Source: Phycicoccus avicenniae (GTDB taxonomy: Bacteria; Actinomycetota; Actinomycetes; Actinomycetales; Dermatophilaceae). Taken from it: 64,000 nt of DNA. The notes beneath the pieces are model-generated. The model was not told the DNA's origin, did not search any database, and saw only the letters and a list, made by a program, of their open reading frames with translations. The stretch spans positions 273,332 through 337,331 of the forward strand of contig NZ_JAGSNF010000004.1 of NCBI RefSeq assembly GCF_018139485.1, in the 5' to 3' direction. The position numbers and the translations under genes are program-made. Shown here in pieces: positions 17,667 through 26,488 of the stretch (position 1 is the stretch's first letter; each line of letters opens with the position of its first letter).

Positions 17667-17714
17667 CGGCCGGGGTGACCGGGCGCGTGGTCGCGTCCCG
17701 TGTCACCCCGGCCG
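17667..17714. terminator. Terminator hairpin after the nucleoside ABC transporter operon
   Basis: Perfect 13-base arms CGGCCGGGGTGAC (17667-17679) and GTCACCCCGGCCG (17702-17714) with a 22-base loop, 24 bases past the stop of the ABC ATPase gene, which is read leftwards. It is well placed to end that operon. Confidence 0.65.
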
Positions 17715-17737
17715 GTGGTGGCGCAGAGGGCTCGGGG

Positions 17738-19396
17738 TCAGTGGTCTCCGGCCATGAGGCGACCGATCTCCGTCCGGTCGGCGTCCTCGACCCGCATCTC
17801 GGCGACGACGGTGCCGCCGTGGACGACGGCGATCCGGTCCGACAGCGAGAGGATCTCGTCGAGCTCGGCCGACACGAGGAGCACGCCGGCGCCCTCGTCC
17901 CGGGCCTCGACGATCCGCCGGTGGATGAACTCGATCGACCCCACGTCGACGCCGCGGGTCGGCTGCGCCGCCATGAGCAGCTTCGGCTTGAAGGCCATCT
18001 CGCGGGCGACGACGACCTTCTGCTTGTTGCCGCCCGACAGCGACCCGGCGGTCTGGAACACCCCCGAGGAGCGGATGTCGAACTCCTCGCGCAGCCGTTC
18101 GGCGTTCTCGCGGACGGCGTCGAACTGCCGCACGCCGCTCTTGGCGTAGGGAGCCTGGTCGAACTCGTTGAGGACGAGGTTGTCGGCGATGGAGTACGAC
18201 CCGACGATGCCGTGCTTCTCCCGGTCCTCCGGCACGTGGCCGAGGCCCGCGTGGTGGGTCTGGTACGGGTTGGCCGTCGTGAGGTCGAGGTCGCCGAGCC
18301 GCATCCGGCCCGAGACGACCTTGCGCATCCCGGCGAGGGCCTCGACGAGCTCGCGCTGGCCGTTGCCCTCGACCCCGGCGACCCCGACGATCTCGCCCGC
18401 GTTCACCGTGAGCGAGAAGCCGTCGACGGCGGCGAGGCCACGGTCGTCGCGGACGTGCAGGTCCTCGATCTCGAGCACCGGCTCGCCGGGCGTCGCAGGC
18501 TCCTTGTCGATCGACAGCACGACCTCGCGGCCCACCATCATCGTCGCGAGGCCGGTCGCGTCGGTCTCCTTCGTCGCGACCTCGCCGACGACCTCGCCCT
18601 GGCGCAGGACGTAGACCCGGTCGGCGACGGCGAGGACCTCCCGCAGCTTGTGCGTGATGAAGACGATCGAGGTGCCGGAGTTGGCGAGCTCGCGCATGAC
18701 GCCGAGCAGCTCGTCGGTCTCCTGGGGGGTGAGGACGGCGGTCGGCTCGTCGAGGATGAGCAGGTCGACCCGGCGGGAGAGCGCCTTGAGGATCTCGACC
18801 CGCTGCTGGGTGCCGACCGGCAGGTCGTCGACCTCGGCGTCGGGGTCGACGGCGAGGCCGTGCTTCTCGGACAGCTCGCGGACCATCCGTCGGGCGGAGT
18901 CGAGGTCGAGGACGACGCCCGCCCGGGTCGACTCGTGCCCGAGCACCATGTTCTCGGCGACCGTCATGACGGGGACGAGCTGGAAGTGCTGGTGCACCAT
19001 GCCGACCCCACGGCGGATGGCGTCCCGCGGGTCCTTGATCGGCGTGCTGTCGCCCTTGACCGACACCGTGCCCCGGTCCGGCGTGATGAGCCCGAAGATC
19101 TGGTTGACGAGGGTCGACTTGCCCGCGCCGTTCTCCCCGAGCAGGGCGACGATCTCGCCGCGGCGGACGTTCAGGGTGATGTCCCGGTTGGCGTGGACCG
19201 ACCCGAACGACTTCGACAGTCCCTCGATGTCGAGGAGGACCTCGCCGATGACGCCCTCGCCGAACCCGGACTGCTCCGGGGGCAGCTCGAGCGCGGCGTC
19301 GGTCGTCGCGATGTCGGCGAGGTGGGACTGCGAGGTGTCGCCGCGCGTCGGGTGCGGGGTGCCCTCGGACTCCGGGCGGGAGGTGCTCTCGCTCAT
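17738..19396 (-). CDS. Nucleoside-type ABC transporter ATPase (double NBD, YufO/NupA-like)
   Basis: A 552-residue ATPase with two nucleotide-binding domains. The first has Walker A GENGAGKST near 90 and Walker B LLILDEPTAVL. The second has a degenerate Walker A region, GVEGNGQREL, and signature SLSGGNKQK, the sugar/nucleoside (RbsA-like, YufO) pattern. About 45 extra N-terminal residues are disordered in appearance. Its start shares one base with the stop of the upstream permease (TGATG). Together with two permeases and the BMP lipoprotein it forms a purine-nucleoside-type importer. Confidence 0.92.
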   Translation of the reverse strand: MSESTSRPESEGTPHPTRGDTSQSHLADIATTDAALELPPEQSGFGEGVIGEVLLDIEGLSKSFGSVHANRDITLNVRRGEIVALLGENGAGKSTLVNQIFGLITPDRGTVSVKGDSTPIKDPRDAIRRGVGMVHQHFQLVPVMTVAENMVLGHESTRAGVVLDLDSARRMVRELSEKHGLAVDPDAEVDDLPVGTQQRVEILKALSRRVDLLILDEPTAVLTPQETDELLGVMRELANSGTSIVFITHKLREVLAVADRVYVLRQGEVVGEVATKETDATGLATMMVGREVVLSIDKEPATPGEPVLEIEDLHVRDDRGLAAVDGFSLTVNAGEIVGVAGVEGNGQRELVEALAGMRKVVSGRMRLGDLDLTTANPYQTHHAGLGHVPEDREKHGIVGSYSIADNLVLNEFDQAPYAKSGVRQFDAVRENAERLREEFDIRSSGVFQTAGSLSGGNKQKVVVAREMAFKPKLLMAAQPTRGVDVGSIEFIHRRIVEARDEGAGVLLVSAELDEILSLSDRIAVVHGGTVVAEMRVEDADRTEIGRLMAGDH

Positions 19397-20403
19397 CACT
19401 GGTCCTTCTTGACGTAGGGCTGGCCGACGGCGCCCGGTGGCCGGACCCGTCCGGCCGCCACGGCGAGCACGACGAGCGTCGCGACGTAGGGCAGGGTGGC
19501 GGTGAGCTGCGGCGGGATGGAGAACCCGCCGGTCTGCTGCAGCTGTGAGGCCGTCGCGTTGACGAACCCGAAGAAGAGCGCCATCGAGAACGCCCGCAGC
19601 GGCCGCCACGCACCCATGATCATGATCGCGAGGGCGAGGAAGCCGCGGCCGGCCGTCATCTCCCGCTCGAAGGTGCTCGAGGCGTCCATCGAGAGGTAGA
19701 CACCGGCGAGCCCGGCGAGCGAGCCCGCCAGGGTCACGTTGACCATCCGCAGCCGCTCGACCTTGATGCCGGCCGTGTCCGCCGCCGACGGGTACTCGCC
19801 GACCGCGCGGGTCCGCAGGCCCCACCGGCTGTGGAAGAGGGCGAGGTGGACGAGCACGGCGGCGAGGATCGCGATGAGCGCGATGACGCTGCGCCCGCTG
19901 AAGAAGACCTCCCCGAGCAGCGGGATCTGCGACAGCAGCGGCACCGAGACGTTCGGGATGACGCCGGGCAGCGACTGGCCGGACACGAGGTAGAACGACG
20001 TGAGCCCGGTGGCGATGATGTTGAGCACGACACCGGCGATGATCTGGTCCATCCGCCACCGCACCGCGGTGACGGCGAGGAAGCCGCCGGCGACGAGCCC
20101 GGTCCCGATGCCCGCGAGGACACCGACGATCATCGAGCCGCTCACGGCGGCGACGAAGAAGCCGGCGAACGCCGCGAGGAGCATCTGCCCCTCGATGCCG
20201 ATGTTGACCACGCCGGAGCGCTCGCCGATGACGCCGACGAGGGCGGCCAGGACGAGGGGGATGGCGTAGCCCCAGGCAGCGCCGAACATCGACGGCGCGA
20301 TGTCCCCCCGCACGAGGTTGAAGGCGTACGCCGCGACGAGCACGGCGGCGGCGATGACGAGGGGCGTGCGGTTCTTCGACGCCCAGGTCGACAGGCGCTC
20401 CAT
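19396..20403 (-). CDS. Nucleoside ABC transporter permease, second subunit (YufQ/NupC type)
   Basis: A 335-residue BPD_transp_2 membrane permease with eight or more membrane segments. The core GVIGERSGVVNIGIEGQMLL and the later SMDASSTFEREMTAGRGFLA are typical of the BMP-transporter permease pair. It lies one base from the other permease gene and overlaps the ATPase gene by one base, so the three are coupled. Confidence 0.92.
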   Translation of the reverse strand: MERLSTWASKNRTPLVIAAAVLVAAYAFNLVRGDIAPSMFGAAWGYAIPLVLAALVGVIGERSGVVNIGIEGQMLLAAFAGFFVAAVSGSMIVGVLAGIGTGLVAGGFLAVTAVRWRMDQIIAGVVLNIIATGLTSFYLVSGQSLPGVIPNVSVPLLSQIPLLGEVFFSGRSVIALIAILAAVLVHLALFHSRWGLRTRAVGEYPSAADTAGIKVERLRMVNVTLAGSLAGLAGVYLSMDASSTFEREMTAGRGFLALAIMIMGAWRPLRAFSMALFFGFVNATASQLQQTGGFSIPPQLTATLPYVATLVVLAVAAGRVRPPGAVGQPYVKKDQ

Positions 20404-20404
20404 G

Positions 20405-21556
20405 TCAGTTCCCCCAGCTCGTCGTCGCGACGGACTGCTTGTCGGCGCGGCTGCGGAACAGCCACTTCCCGAGGACCGGGATCGAGACCATGAGCAGGAT
20501 GAGGGCGAGGAGCAGGTCGACGATCTCCGGGGCGATGCCGGTCTGGAACTGCAGCCCGGCGGCGCCGGTGCGCAGGATGCCGACGAGGAACGCGGCGGGG
20601 ATCGTCGCGAGCGGGTTGGCCCGGGCGAGGAGGGCGATCGTGATGCCGTCGAAGCCGAGCGAGCCGACGATCGCCGGCTCGAAGCGGTGCAGCGTGCCGA
20701 GCGCTTCGAGGGCCCCGGCGAGACCGGCGAGCCCGGCACCGGCGAGCATCGAGAGCACGACGACGCGGTTGATCGGGACGCCGGCGTAGCGGGCGGCCTC
20801 CTTGTTCGCGCCGACGGTGTTGAACCGGAAGCCGAAGGTCGTCCGGCCGAGCACCCACCAGCAGACGGCGGCGAGCACGACGGCGACGGCGAACCCCACG
20901 GGGACGCCGGCGACCGTGTCGAGCCGGGCGGCCTCGGGGATGCTCTCGGTCTGCGGGATGCCGCTCGTGCGCGAGGACTCGCCCTGGAGCGGCCCGACGA
21001 CGAGCCAGAACGTCACCCCGGCGACGATGTAGTTGAGCATGATCGTCGAGATGACCTCGTGGACGCCGCGGTAGGCCTTGAGGACGCCGACGAGCAGCCC
21101 GACGACCGAGCCGAAGACGATCCCGACGAGCATCCCGAGCACGGCCCCGAGGAACCCGGCACCGCCGGCGACGTACGCGACCCAGGCGCCGAAGATCGCC
21201 CCGAGCTGCAGCTGGCCCTGGGCGCCGATGTTGAACAGGCCGACCCGCAGCGGCAGGACGACGGCGAGCCCGGTGAGGACCAGGGGGGCCGTCTTCTGGA
21301 GGGTGCGGGTCAGCGCGCCGTCGTTGACGAGGGCCCCGCGCAGCAGGACCTCGTAGGCGTACCAGGGGTTGACGCCCTGGTAGCGGATGAGGGCGGCGCC
21401 GATGAGCAGCGCGATGACGAGGGCGACGACGATGACGACGCCGCTCTGGTGGCCGATGAGGTAGGCGAGCAGCCCGGCGCGGTCCTTCGGCGCCTCCGGC
21501 TCGCGGGGTCCTCCGTCGGACGGCGGGGGCGCCTCTTCGGTTCTCGTGTCGGACAT
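20405..21556 (-). CDS. Nucleoside ABC transporter permease, first subunit (YufP/NupB type)
   Basis: A 383-residue permease of the BPD_transp_2 family with a charged N-terminal extension of about 30 residues, then about nine membrane segments. Markers are LRVGLFNIGAQGQLQLGAIF, GVHEVISTIMLNYI and FNTVGANKEAARYAGVPI. It is the first gene after the hairpin at 21661-21696 that separates it from the binding-protein gene. I chose the ATG at 21556; the ATG 27 bases upstream adds residues without family character. Confidence 0.92.
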   Translation of the reverse strand: MSDTRTEEAPPPSDGGPREPEAPKDRAGLLAYLIGHQSGVVIVVALVIALLIGAALIRYQGVNPWYAYEVLLRGALVNDGALTRTLQKTAPLVLTGLAVVLPLRVGLFNIGAQGQLQLGAIFGAWVAYVAGGAGFLGAVLGMLVGIVFGSVVGLLVGVLKAYRGVHEVISTIMLNYIVAGVTFWLVVGPLQGESSRTSGIPQTESIPEAARLDTVAGVPVGFAVAVVLAAVCWWVLGRTTFGFRFNTVGANKEAARYAGVPINRVVVLSMLAGAGLAGLAGALEALGTLHRFEPAIVGSLGFDGITIALLARANPLATIPAAFLVGILRTGAAGLQFQTGIAPEIVDLLLALILLMVSIPVLGKWLFRSRADKQSVATTSWGN

Positions 21557-21660
21557 GCCTCTCCAATGGCTCGGGGTGCCCACAGTGTGCCGGTCGGGTC
21601 ACGCGGGCGGAAGGGAGGCCCGGCGGCTCACGTGGGCGCCGGGAGGGATGGGGACGTGGT

Positions 21661-21696
21661 GAGGGGGCGGGCATCCGAGCGGATGCCCGCCCCCTC
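21661..21696. terminator. Perfect 16-base stem between binding-protein gene and permease genes
   Basis: Arms GAGGGGGCGGGCATCC (21661-21676) and GGATGCCCGCCCCCTC (21681-21696) pair without a mismatch around a 4-base loop. Reading leftwards it lies after the BMP lipoprotein gene and before the first permease. It can act as a partial terminator and 3' stabiliser that gives more binding protein than permease. Confidence 0.75.
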
Positions 21697-21705
21697 GGGG
21701 TCGGC

Positions 21706-21724
21706 CGGTCACCCGGGGTGACCG
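21706..21724. terminator. Second, smaller hairpin directly after the BMP gene
   Basis: Nine-base arms CGGTCACCC (21706-21714) and GGGTGACCG (21716-21724) around a single G, 11 bases past the BMP stop. With the larger stem 10 bases further on it makes a tandem hairpin block. The one-base spacer means it could equally be a protein-binding palindrome in DNA. Confidence 0.45.
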
Positions 21725-21734
21725 TCGGGACGGG

Positions 21735-22835
21735 TCAGAGGGTGACGCCGGTCTCCAGCGAGCCGTCCTGGAGCTGGGCGACGATCTCCTCGACCTGGCT
21801 CTTCACGTCGTCGGGGATGGTGTCCTCGAAGTCGTGGTAGGGCGCGATGCCGGCCTCGCCGACCGTCTGGACGCCCTCGAACTCGCCCGACTCGGCGGTC
21901 ATGAGGGTGTCGGTGACGCCCTTGGTGATGAGCTTCATCGCCGAGGTGATGAGGCACGGCTGGGCCTGCGGGACGGTGTCCCACTGGTCGGTGTCGACAC
22001 CGATGCAGTAGACGCTCTCACCGGCGCCGTCGGCCTTGGCGACCTCCTGGAGCGCACCGTTGCCGGTGTTGCCGCCCGCGCCGAAGACGACGTCGACGTC
22101 CTGGGCCAGCTGCTTGCGGGCCTCGCCGGCGCCCCACACCGGGTCGTTGAAGGCGTTGTCGCCGGCGGGGTGGTACACGGTCTGGACCGAGACCGCGTCG
22201 TTCGCGGCCTTCGCGCCGTTCTCGAAGCCCTTCGCGAACTTCTGGACCGGCGGGATCTCCTGGCCGAGGACCTGGCCCAGCTTGTCGGTCTCGGTCATGA
22301 GACCGGCGAGGAAGCCCGCGGCGTAGCCGGCCTGGTCCTCCGGGAAGATCAGGCCGGTGAGGTTCGTCAGCTCGGTGCCCTCGGGGTAGCCCTGGTCGAC
22401 GCCGATGAACTTGGTCTCGGGGTTCTCCTCGGCGGCGGCGACGGTGGCCTCGGTCATGAGGAAGCCGACCGTGACGATCGCGTCGTAGGAGTTGTCCGTG
22501 AACTGCGCCATGTTCGCGGCGTAGTCCTTCGCGTCCTGGGTCTCGATGTACTTGTAGACGCCCTCGAGCTCGGTGGCCGCGGCCTCCGCGCCCTCGTGGG
22601 CGGACTGGTTGAAGGACTTGTCGTCGACGTTGCCGGTGTCGGTGACGAGGCCGATGCAGAAGACCTCCTCGTCGGCGCAGTTCGAGTCGTCGGTCGAGTA
22701 GCCGGCGGTGTCGCCGGAGCCCGTGTCCGAGCCGGTGTCGCCCCCGGCGCCGGAGGTGCCGGTGCTGCCGCCGCAGCCCGCGAGGGCCAGGGCGAGCGCC
22801 GCGGGGACCGCGACGAGGTAACGCGTGGACTTCAT
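21735..22835 (-). CDS. BMP-family (PnrA/BmpA-like) nucleoside-binding lipoprotein
   Basis: A 366-residue surface lipoprotein. The signal peptide ends in the lipobox LAG-Cys21, followed by a Gly/Ser/Thr-rich linker. The BMP domain shows IGLVTDTGNVDDKSFNQSAH, KFIGVDQGYPEG, EDQAGYAAGFLAGLM and VDVVFGAGGNTGNGALQ. PnrA/BmpA proteins bind purine nucleosides. The upstream MTA phosphorylase and amidohydrolase genes support a nucleoside ligand here. It precedes, but is separated by hairpins from, its permeases and ATPase. Confidence 0.92.
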   Translation of the reverse strand: MKSTRYLVAVPAALALALAGCGGSTGTSGAGGDTGSDTGSGDTAGYSTDDSNCADEEVFCIGLVTDTGNVDDKSFNQSAHEGAEAAATELEGVYKYIETQDAKDYAANMAQFTDNSYDAIVTVGFLMTEATVAAAEENPETKFIGVDQGYPEGTELTNLTGLIFPEDQAGYAAGFLAGLMTETDKLGQVLGQEIPPVQKFAKGFENGAKAANDAVSVQTVYHPAGDNAFNDPVWGAGEARKQLAQDVDVVFGAGGNTGNGALQEVAKADGAGESVYCIGVDTDQWDTVPQAQPCLITSAMKLITKGVTDTLMTAESGEFEGVQTVGEAGIAPYHDFEDTIPDDVKSQVEEIVAQLQDGSLETGVTL

Positions 22836-22951
22836 GGAGGATCTCCTCGTGGAACGTCGGGTGAGACGTGCAGATGCTACGTCCAGATCCGGCGCCCTCA
22901 GGACGTGGCTCGCAGTTGTGACGCAGCCGTTACCGACGGGTTCGGGAGGAC

Positions 22952-23710
22952 TCACCACCCGGGTGCGGCGGACCATCCGGCGTCGATGGTGACGGTGGTG
23001 CCGGTGATGCCGGATGCGACGGGCGAGGCGAGGAACGCGACCGTCCCGGCCACCTCGGCGGCCGTCACCGGACGGCCGAGCGAGGCGGTGGCGCGGTACC
23101 TCGCCACGCCGTCCGGCCAGGCGTCCTCGAGCCCCTCCCGGTCGACCAGGCCCGGGGCGACGCCGACGACCCGGACCCCACGCGGACCGACCTCGTGGGC
23201 CGCGGCGGCGACGAGGTGGTGCAGGGCGGCCTTGGCGACGGCGTACGCGGCGTGGCCGGGGGCGGCCCGCAGGCCCTCGATGGACCCGACGACGACGGCC
23301 GCGCCGCCCGGGCCCATCCGGTCCGTCGCCTGCCGGAGCAGGACGGCGGTGGGCCGCAGCCCGGCACGGTGGTAGCCGTCCCAGGCGGCGGCGTCGAGGT
23401 CGGACCACCCCTGCTGGTGCTGGGGGAACGCGCTGAGGACGACGACGTCGGGGGTCCCGAGGTCGTCGGCGCAGCGGTCGAGGAGGCCCGCGCACGCGGC
23501 GTCGAGGGCCTGCGGGGTGTCGAGCGGCACGTCGAGGTCGGCCTGCAGGGTGCTCGCGCGGCGCCCACGGGCGGCGACGGCGGCGGCCACGTCCCGGGCG
23601 CCGGCCTCGTCCCCGCGGTAGTGGACGGCGACGTCGTGCCCGGCGTCGGCGAGGGCGAGCGCGACGGCGGCGCCGAGCCCGCCGCTCGCGCCGGTGACGA
23701 GGGCGGTCAT
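22952..23710 (-). CDS. Short-chain dehydrogenase/reductase
   Basis: A 252-residue classical SDR. The cofactor motif TGASGGLGAAVALALADAG is at the N-terminus, the active site shows VGSIEG with YAVAKAALHHL (Tyr-x3-Lys), and the C-terminus has GTTVTIDAGWS. Basic residues HYRGDE after the second strand suggest NADP. The overall shape resembles FabG and pteridine-reductase-like enzymes; the substrate cannot be deduced. It overlaps the cupin gene by ATGA at 23707-23710, so it belongs to the purine-salvage operon. Confidence 0.88.
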   Translation of the reverse strand: MTALVTGASGGLGAAVALALADAGHDVAVHYRGDEAGARDVAAAVAARGRRASTLQADLDVPLDTPQALDAACAGLLDRCADDLGTPDVVVLSAFPQHQQGWSDLDAAAWDGYHRAGLRPTAVLLRQATDRMGPGGAAVVVGSIEGLRAAPGHAAYAVAKAALHHLVAAAAHEVGPRGVRVVGVAPGLVDREGLEDAWPDGVARYRATASLGRPVTAAEVAGTVAFLASPVASGITGTTVTIDAGWSAAPGW

Positions 23711-24207
23711 CGCATCCGGCCGACGGGGCGGTCGCGCGTGAGCGTCGCGATCTCCGTCGCGAACTGCGGGTACTCGGTGGTGAGGGCGTCCCGGTCGCCG
23801 AGCTCGAAGTGCTCGGGTCGGAACGCGGGGGCGCACCAGCACGACAGCAGGGTCCAGTACCCGAGCGGCGTCGCCCCCATCCACGTGCCGCGACGGACGA
23901 GGACCTGCGGGTGCTCGGCGCCGAGGTAGCCCAGGACCCCGCTGCCCCCGGGGCGCAGCCGCAGCAGGGCCGCGGGGGCGCCGCCGAGCCACTGCCAGCC
24001 CTCGTCGACGGCGAGGCGGTGCATCGCCGAGAAGCCGTCCGCCTGGTCGGTGAGCAGGACGGTGATCCCGTTGAGGGCCTGGGTCCGGGGCCCCGCGACG
24101 TAGAAGCCGCCCTCCTCGGGGATCGGGACCATGCCGAGGCGCTCGACGACCTCGGCGGCGCTCTCCTCGGGTGGCTCGACGGACGGGATCTCCGGGACCT
24201 CGCTCAC
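23707..24207 (-). CDS. Cupin, DUF985 family
   Basis: A 166-residue protein of the DUF985 cupin family, recognisable by VVERLGMVPIPEEGGFYV, TDQADGFSAMHRL, DEGWQWLGGAPAALLRLRPG and LLSCWCAPAFRPEHFEL. The family is a single-domain beta-barrel, often described as a predicted sugar epimerase, with no firm function. The GTG start at 24207 overlaps the amidohydrolase stop; its end overlaps the SDR start. A part in nucleoside catabolism is suggested only by this tight coupling. Confidence 0.85.
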   Translation of the reverse strand: MSEVPEIPSVEPPEESAAEVVERLGMVPIPEEGGFYVAGPRTQALNGITVLLTDQADGFSAMHRLAVDEGWQWLGGAPAALLRLRPGGSGVLGYLGAEHPQVLVRRGTWMGATPLGYWTLLSCWCAPAFRPEHFELGDRDALTTEYPQFATEIATLTRDRPVGRMR

Positions 24208-25610
24208 GACGCGTCCTCGGCGGCGGCGCGGGCGAGCGCGCCACGCTCGGCGGCGCGGGCGAGCACGTCGGCGGTGTCGAGCCGCGTGCTGCGCCGGTCC
24301 CGCACGACGAGCTCGCCGTCGACGAGGACGTGCTCGACGTCGGAGCGGCCGGCGGCGAAGACGAGGAGAGCGGTGACGTCGTGCACCGGGGTGAGGTGCG
24401 GGGCCCGCAGGTCGAGGACGACGAGGTCGCCCCGCTTGCCGGCCTCGACCGACCCGATGCTGCCGCCGAGCCCGAGGGCGCGGGCGCCGTCGATCGTCGC
24501 CGCCCGGAGCACCTCGTGCGCGCTGCCGACGTCGGGACGGCCGCTCGTGAGCCGCGCGAGGAGGGCGGCCTGGCGCATCGCCTGCCACATGTCGAGGTCG
24601 TTCGAGGACGAGCACCCGTCGGTGCCGATGCCGAGACGCACCCCGGCGCCGCGGACCTGCTCCCAGTGCAGGGCCCCGCTCGCGAGCTTCTGGTTCGAGC
24701 CCGCGCAGTGCGCGACGGCCCCGCCCCCGGCGACGAGCAGCTCGTGGTCGGACGGGCTCGTGTGGACGCCGTGACCGGCGACGAAGGGGACGTCGCCGGC
24801 GAGCCAGCCCGCGCGGTCGAGGATCTCGGTCGGCGTCGCGTCGTACCGTTCGCGGACGTCGGCGTTCTCGGCGGCGTTCTCCGACACGTGCGTCGTGAGC
24901 AGCGGCATCGCCGCGGGCGACCCGGGCGCGGGCTGGGCGGCGACCTCGCGCAGGACGAGGGCGACCTCGGCGAGGTGCTCGGGGGAGCAGGTGTACGTCG
25001 CGTGCGGCATCGCGGGGAGCGGGACCTCGGGGCCGCCGATGTCGAGCAGGCCGGTGCGCCACGCCCGCAGGAGGGCGATCCGTTCCTCCCAGGCGAGGCC
25101 GTCCGGGCCCGGGCCGTCCATGAAGACCGGGCCGATGACGTGCCGGCTGCCGGCCGCGACGGCGCCGCGGTGGGCGGCGTCGTGGTGGAAGTACATGTCG
25201 AGCTGGGTCGTGCAGCCCCCGAGCAACGACTCCAGGGCACCGAGCGTGGCCCCGAGCTCGACGGTGTCCGGGTCCATGACCGCGCCCTCGGCGGCCCAGA
25301 CCCGGGTGAGGAAGCCCTGGAGGTCGACGTCCTCGGCGAGGCCGCGCAGCAGGGTCATCGGCAGGTGGGTGTGCAGGTTGACCAGGCCCGGCATGACGAG
25401 CCGGCCCCGTCCGTCGAGGACGGTGACGTCGTCCGAGGGCACGGTCGCCGCGGAGCCGTCCGCCCCGCCGGCGAGCTCGCCGCCGTCCCGCTCGTCGCCG
25501 ACCCGGGTGACGACGCCGTCCTCGACGACGACGTCGACGTCCCGCAGGACGGTGTCGGCGTCGTCGACGGTGACGACGTACGAGACGCTCTCGATGACGA
25601 CGGTGGCCAT
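24204..25610 (-). CDS. Amidohydrolase, nucleoside/S-adenosylhomocysteine deaminase-like
   Basis: A 468-residue metal-dependent hydrolase of the TRZ/ATZ-MtaD group. The metal site shows MPGLVNLHTHLPMTLLRG near residue 70, THVSENAAE in the middle, GHGVHTS, and GTDGCSSSNDLDMW with the catalytic Asp. Members deaminate adenosine derivatives (MTA, SAH) or hydrolyse related ring amines. Its start shares one base with the stop of the MTA phosphorylase gene, which favours deamination of a purine nucleoside. The exact substrate is inference. Confidence 0.88.
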   Translation of the reverse strand: MATVVIESVSYVVTVDDADTVLRDVDVVVEDGVVTRVGDERDGGELAGGADGSAATVPSDDVTVLDGRGRLVMPGLVNLHTHLPMTLLRGLAEDVDLQGFLTRVWAAEGAVMDPDTVELGATLGALESLLGGCTTQLDMYFHHDAAHRGAVAAGSRHVIGPVFMDGPGPDGLAWEERIALLRAWRTGLLDIGGPEVPLPAMPHATYTCSPEHLAEVALVLREVAAQPAPGSPAAMPLLTTHVSENAAENADVRERYDATPTEILDRAGWLAGDVPFVAGHGVHTSPSDHELLVAGGGAVAHCAGSNQKLASGALHWEQVRGAGVRLGIGTDGCSSSNDLDMWQAMRQAALLARLTSGRPDVGSAHEVLRAATIDGARALGLGGSIGSVEAGKRGDLVVLDLRAPHLTPVHDVTALLVFAAGRSDVEHVLVDGELVVRDRRSTRLDTADVLARAAERGALARAAAEDAS

Positions 25611-26407
25611 CAGGCCTCCTCCTCCGGGGCTGGGTCGGGGGCCGGGTCCGGTGCGGCGGCGCGGGCGGCGACGAGCGCGTCGAGGATCGCGAGGACCGCG
25701 GTGCTGGAGCGCGCGAGGACGGCCTCGATCTCGGCCATCGTGATCGGCTCCGTCGCGTCGCCGACCCCCGTCGCGGGGTTGACGACGAGCGAGATGGCGG
25801 CGTAGCGCAGGTCGGCCTCCGCGGCGAGGGTGACCTCGGGGACCCCGGTCATCCCTGCGACGTCGCCGCCGGCGAGCCGGGCGAGCCGGATCTCGGCCGC
25901 GGTCTCGAAGCGTGGCCCCTCGAAGGCCGCGTACACCCCGCCGTCGCGGATCGGTTCGCCCGCGGTGGCCGCCGCGGCGAGCACCTCGCGGCGCAGGTCC
26001 GGGTCGTACGCGGCGGAGACGTCGGTGTGGACGACCCCCTCGCGGGTCGAGCCGTCGAAGAAGGTGAGCGGCCGCTGCTTCGTGAAGTCGACGAAGTCGT
26101 CGAGGCAGAGCAGGTCCCCGGGGGCGAGCTCCGGGTCGATCGAGCCCGTGACGTTGACGGCGAGGACGTCGCGCACCCCGAGGTCGGCGAGGGCGCGGAT
26201 GTTCGCGCGGTAGTTCACGAGGTGCGGCGGGACGGAGTGGCCGGAACCGTGCCGGGTGAGGAAGACGACGGGCAGGCCGTGCCAGGCTCCGTGGACGACG
26301 CGGGCGTCACCGAACCGTGTGGTGACGGTCTCCTCGCGGGGGTCCTGGAGGGCGTCGAGGTCGTAGAACCCGGTCCCGGCGACGACGGCGAGCGGCGGAC
26401 GGGTCAT
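25610..26407 (-). CDS. S-methyl-5'-thioadenosine phosphorylase-type purine nucleoside phosphorylase
   Basis: A 265-residue PNP/MTAP family enzyme that splits a purine nucleoside with phosphate. Family marks are AVVAGTGFYDL at the start, FLTRHGSGHSVPPHLVNYRA, NVTGSIDPELAPGDL, YAAFEGPRFETAAEIR and DVAGMTGVPEVTLA. SVPPHLVNYRANIRAL with the GH pair is the usual MTAP phosphate/ribose region. The tail is an Ala/Pro/Asp repeat. It is the first gene of the leftward set with the amidohydrolase, cupin and SDR. Confidence 0.9.
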   Translation of the reverse strand: MTRPPLAVVAGTGFYDLDALQDPREETVTTRFGDARVVHGAWHGLPVVFLTRHGSGHSVPPHLVNYRANIRALADLGVRDVLAVNVTGSIDPELAPGDLLCLDDFVDFTKQRPLTFFDGSTREGVVHTDVSAAYDPDLRREVLAAAATAGEPIRDGGVYAAFEGPRFETAAEIRLARLAGGDVAGMTGVPEVTLAAEADLRYAAISLVVNPATGVGDATEPITMAEIEAVLARSSTAVLAILDALVAARAAAPDPAPDPAPEEEA

Positions 26408-26488
26408 GCCCCGCAACGCTACCCGTAGCCGTGCGGGGGCGGCGAGACGAGTCAGGGAGCCGCGGCGGGCGGCTGGCAGGATGCGGGC

